Shown here: positions 5,543-8,504 of the stretch, piece after piece | How the letters are laid out: each line of letters begins with the position of its first letter | Position numbering within the stretch: the first letter of the stretch is position 1 | Assembly (NCBI GenBank): GCA_021848375.1 | Contig: JAJZUR010000063.1 | Span: 1 to 8,504 of the forward strand | Reading direction: 5' to 3' | Length of the DNA: 8,504 nucleotides | From: Pseudomonadota bacterium | GTDB lineage: Bacteria > Pseudomonadota > Gammaproteobacteria > UBA6186 > Azoamicaceae | The notes under the pieces: model-generated | What the model saw: the letters and a program-made list of their open reading frames with translations, nothing else | Database searches by the model: none | Told to the model about the DNA's origin: nothing | Translations under genes and position numbers: made by a program

Positions 5543-8278
5543 CTAACGGTGCGCTTCATCCCAATTATCCCCGATCCCTATCCCAACCTGTAGGGGAACT
5601 ATCAAAGGAAGCACATTTTCCATAATGTTTTTAATACCTTTTGTTACTTCGTTTAATATTTCATCTGACACTTCAAAAACCAGTTCATCGTGAACCTGCA
5701 TAATCATTCGCATATTCAACTTTTGGTCGGTGATCCATTCTTCAAGTCTGATCATCGATAATTTAATCATATCTGCATTGGTTCCTTGCATTGGCGCATT
5801 TATAGCGGCACGTTCCGCTGCACGTCGACTATTGACATAAGGCGATTTCAGATCGGGTAAATACAACCGCCGTCCTAATAAAGTTTCTACATATCCTGTT
5901 TCTAACGCCCGATGTCGGATCTGCTCCATAAAACGTTTTACGTTGGGGAAACTTGCAAAATAACGTTCTACTTGTTTTTCTGCTTCTTCTCGTTTAATAC
6001 CCAATTGCTTTGCCAAACCAAAAGCAGACATCCCGTACATTAAGCCAAAATTAATGGCCTTAGCATTGCGACGTTGCTCTGGTGTAACTTCATCAAGATT
6101 TACGCCAAATACCGCTGCAGCTGTACTTTTATGAATATCTTCTCCAGTAGCAAATGCTTGGTGTAAACCAGGATCATTAGACAAATGCGCCAAGATCCGT
6201 AATTCGATTTGAGAGTAATCGGCAGAAACCATTTTATAACCTTTCGGCGCAATAAAAGCACTGCGGATTTTGCGTCCTTCTTCGCTTCGAATAGGAATAT
6301 TTTGCAAATTTGGATCACTTGAGGACAATCTTCCGGTTGCGGTCGTTGCTTGATGATAAGAGGTATGTACGCGACCTGTCTTCTGGTCAATTTGATCAGG
6401 TAATTTATCCGTATAGGTAGTTTTTAATTTACTTAAGCTTCGATATTCCAAAATAATTTTGGGCAAAGGATAATTTTCTGCCAGTTCCTGCAACACAGAT
6501 TCGGCAGTAGAAGGCTGACCGGTTGGGGTTTTTTCCAAGGTTGGCAATTTAAGTTTTGTAAATAGTATTTCTTGCAGTTGTTTGGGTGAATTTATATTAA
6601 ACGCTTCACCAGCCATTTGATGCGCTGTTTCCTCCAATTCACTTAATCTTTCTCCGAGTTCTTTGCTGTGCTGATGAAGCAATTCTGGATCAATCAATAC
6701 GCCACCGCGCTCCATACTAGCTAAAATGGGTATTAACGGCATTTCAATGGTTTCAAATACCGCTTTTTGTTTGGGTAGATCCTGCAATAGCGGCCAAAAG
6801 TGTTGATGCAATCTTAAGGTAATATCCGCGTCTTCTGCGGCATAAAAACTAGCCTTTTCTATTGGAACCTGATTAAAACTGACTTGCTTTGCACCCTTAC
6901 CTGCGACGTCTTCAAAAGTCACTGTCTGATGGCCTAAGAGGCGTCTAGCCAACGTATCCATATCATGACGACTTGCTGTACTATTTAAAACATAGGATTC
7001 TAACATCGTATCAAAAGCAATACCCCGTAAGTTAATCCCATGATTGGCTAAAACTTCCATATCATATTTTAAATTGTGCCCAATTTTTCGATATTTTTTA
7101 TTTTCCAATAGGGGTTTCATTTTCTCAAACACCCATTCCCGAGATAATTGTTCTGGTGCGCCTTCATAATCATGCGCGAGCGGAATGTAAATCGCTTCCG
7201 TGGGATTAATTGCAAATGAAACCCCCACAATTTCTGCTGCCATATAATCCAAACTGGTGGTTTCAGTATCAAAGGCAAATTGATCTGATTTTTCTAATCG
7301 TTCAAGCCATCTTTCAAAGTCCGCTTTCTTGAATATCGTTTGATAATTTATACCACCTGTCGTGGTGTGCGCTGCATGCAGAACCGAAGATCCACTCTTG
7401 CTATCTATTTTTAATTCTTCCTCCTCTAACGCTTTTAACCAGTTTTTAAATTCTAATTCTGTATATAATTTTTTTAATACATCGTAATTGGGTTTCTCTA
7501 ATCTCAATTGATCAGGTTTATAGGGAACCGCAATGTTCATTTGTATCGTCACCAGTTCTTCAAAGAGTGGTAATTTGTCGAGAGAATCTCTCAGATTTTC
7601 ACCAACTTTCCCGGCAATTTCAGCGGCATTTTTGATGATACCTTCCAGACTGCCATATGTTTGCAGCCATTTTACGGCCGTTTTTGGCCCAACCTTTGGA
7701 ACGCCAGGAATATTATCAACCGTATCCCCAATTAACGTTAAGTAATCAACGATCTGCTCTGGCGGCACTTCAAATTTTTCAATTACTTTCTTTCGATCAA
7801 AAATATCATTTGACATCGTATTGATTAAAAATATTTTGTCATCCACCAGTTGTGCAAAATCTTTATCTCCTGTCGAAATCAGGGTAAAAAGCCCGGCCTT
7901 TTTCGCTTCGCCCGCCAGGGTGCCAATAATATCATCTGCTTCTATGCCTGGCATCACAATCAAAGGGAACCCCATCGCTTTAATAATGGCATGTAAAGGC
8001 TCGATTTGCTGCTGCAATTCATCTGGCATTACAATACGATTTGCCTTGTAGGCTTCATAACGGGCATGCCGAAAATTCTTTTCTTTGCTGTCAAATACGA
8101 CCGCCATATTAACCGGATGGTATTCAGTGATGAGCTTACGCAGCATATTCACTACTCCAAAAATTGCACCAGTTGGCTGCCCCTTAGAACTGGTTAACGG
8201 CGGCAGGGCATGGTAAGCCCGAAATAGATAGGAGGATCCATCCACTAAAATAAAGGGGTTTTTAGGAATTAATGCCAT
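5543..8278 (-). CDS. polA: DNA polymerase I, full length with all three activities
   Basis: Fills gaps and removes RNA primers in replication and excision repair. Seen: 911 residues in three domains. The 5'-3' exonuclease (1 to about 290) keeps D13, D63, E113-D115-D116, D138, D140 and D185. The 3'-5' proofreading domain (about 315-500) keeps D337, E339, D406, Y479 and D483, so proofreading should be active. The polymerase domain (about 520-911) has motif A with D687 (VSADYSQIELR), motif B R736, K740, F744, Y748 (KAINFGLMYG), and motif C H863-D864-E865. From the proofreading domain onward the residues sit exactly 18 before their E. coli counterparts, so the length difference from the 928-residue enzyme lies between residues 140 and 337, probably in the linker. 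The start ATG has only a weak GAG upstream. The gene converges on engB and is apparently transcribed alone. Confidence 0.98.
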   Translation of the reverse strand: MALIPKNPFILVDGSSYLFRAYHALPPLTSSKGQPTGAIFGVVNMLRKLITEYHPVNMAVVFDSKEKNFRHARYEAYKANRIVMPDELQQQIEPLHAIIKAMGFPLIVMPGIEADDIIGTLAGEAKKAGLFTLISTGDKDFAQLVDDKIFLINTMSNDIFDRKKVIEKFEVPPEQIVDYLTLIGDTVDNIPGVPKVGPKTAVKWLQTYGSLEGIIKNAAEIAGKVGENLRDSLDKLPLFEELVTIQMNIAVPYKPDQLRLEKPNYDVLKKLYTELEFKNWLKALEEEELKIDSKSGSSVLHAAHTTTGGINYQTIFKKADFERWLERLEKSDQFAFDTETTSLDYMAAEIVGVSFAINPTEAIYIPLAHDYEGAPEQLSREWVFEKMKPLLENKKYRKIGHNLKYDMEVLANHGINLRGIAFDTMLESYVLNSTASRHDMDTLARRLLGHQTVTFEDVAGKGAKQVSFNQVPIEKASFYAAEDADITLRLHQHFWPLLQDLPKQKAVFETIEMPLIPILASMERGGVLIDPELLHQHSKELGERLSELEETAHQMAGEAFNINSPKQLQEILFTKLKLPTLEKTPTGQPSTAESVLQELAENYPLPKIILEYRSLSKLKTTYTDKLPDQIDQKTGRVHTSYHQATTATGRLSSSDPNLQNIPIRSEEGRKIRSAFIAPKGYKMVSADYSQIELRILAHLSNDPGLHQAFATGEDIHKSTAAAVFGVNLDEVTPEQRRNAKAINFGLMYGMSAFGLAKQLGIKREEAEKQVERYFASFPNVKRFMEQIRHRALETGYVETLLGRRLYLPDLKSPYVNSRRAAERAAINAPMQGTNADMIKLSMIRLEEWITDQKLNMRMIMQVHDELVFEVSDEILNEVTKGIKNIMENVLPLIVPLQVGIGIGDNWDEAHR

Positions 8279-8504
8279 AAATAACTCAAAAATTAACTTT
8301 TAGAACCTCTAATTATGCCTTGCTATTCTATACTTAGAAAGTAGTTATCATACAGACTTCGTTAATGGCGATGACCTATTATGAATTACCTATATATTAT
8401 CTAGTCGATCCTGAAAAGGCTAATTTTGACTAAAAAAGCTGGTTATTCTTGAAAAAATGGGCGTAAAATATTGCAATGTTTTCATAAATTTTAAAGGAAA
8501 GCTT
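8279..8504. other. A+T-rich region upstream of polA and of a probable outward gene
   Basis: No full gene is visible. The stretch should hold the polA promoter on the minus strand, but I see only weak boxes (CATAAT and TATAGA within 8310-8335, no good -35). A 22-codon frame, MAMTYYELPIYYLVDPEKAN and two more residues, runs 8365-8433 on the plus strand without a ribosome binding site; it reads like protein but may be chance or a remnant. On the plus strand TTGAAA (8449-8454) with TGCAAT 17 bases on is a weak promoter candidate. Confidence 0.35.
8493..8500 (+). promoter_or_regulatory. Ribosome binding site for a gene beyond the window
   Basis: AAAGGAAA lies 4-12 bases from the right edge in A+T-rich leader-like DNA with no start codon after it inside the window. 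It resembles the AAAGGAG used by the 69-residue gene. A plus-strand gene, divergent from polA, would then start within a few bases of the edge. Confidence 0.35.

Noticed and set aside
1..8504. CRISPR array, insertion sequence with transposase, or phage genes
   Set aside because: I saw no spaced direct repeats, no transposase or integrase motif and no phage structural gene.

Overview
The window looks like a chromosomal segment of a low-to-moderate GC gammaproteobacterium. The right two thirds carries the gene block polA, engB (yihA), a di-haem cytochrome c4 and dsbA, which is also known as a neighbourhood in Pseudomonas. PolA aligns with the E. coli enzyme at a constant 18-residue offset from the 3'-5' exonuclease domain onward. 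The A+T-rich composition and the unrecognised small genes at the left would suit a Legionella- or Coxiella-like lineage, but that is inference; no gene here fixes the genus.

Layout. Positions 1-265 hold no recognisable gene. The first 100 bases are about 61% GC (counted by eye) with two hairpin-capable palindromes, followed by a nested inverted repeat and then very A+T-rich DNA (about 27% GC at 181-280). This may be a dispersed palindromic repeat or gene debris. Two small unrecognised genes then diverge from a shared A+T-rich spacer: a 156-residue protein on the minus strand (266-736) and a 69-residue protein on the plus strand (816-1025). Next is a divergent pair of membrane glycosyltransferase genes: a GT-C (ArnT/PMT-like) enzyme on the minus strand (1149-2558) and a GtrB/DPM1-like GT2 enzyme on the plus strand (2580-3542), with only 21 bases between their start codons. 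The GT2 gene runs 43 bases into the end of the convergent dsbA gene. dsbA (3500-4225) and cytochrome c4 (4206-4832) form an overlapping minus-strand operon. engB (4889-5488) diverges from it across 56 bases and converges on polA (5543-8278, minus). The last 226 bases are A+T-rich and end in a good ribosome binding site, so a plus-strand gene probably begins just outside the window.

How the genes fit together. The GT2 enzyme most likely loads a sugar onto polyprenyl phosphate, and the GT-C enzyme most likely transfers such a sugar in the periplasm to lipid A, lipopolysaccharide or another acceptor; that they work as a pair is inferred from position and family. Cytochrome c4 and DsbA are both exported; their pairing is a conserved arrangement rather than proof of one pathway. 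PolA and EngB are housekeeping functions (DNA repair and replication; 50S ribosome assembly). I found no clear new multi-gene system. The points most worth a second look are the structured GC-rich element at the left edge, the divergent pair of orphan small genes, and the non-standard CFWC active site of DsbA.
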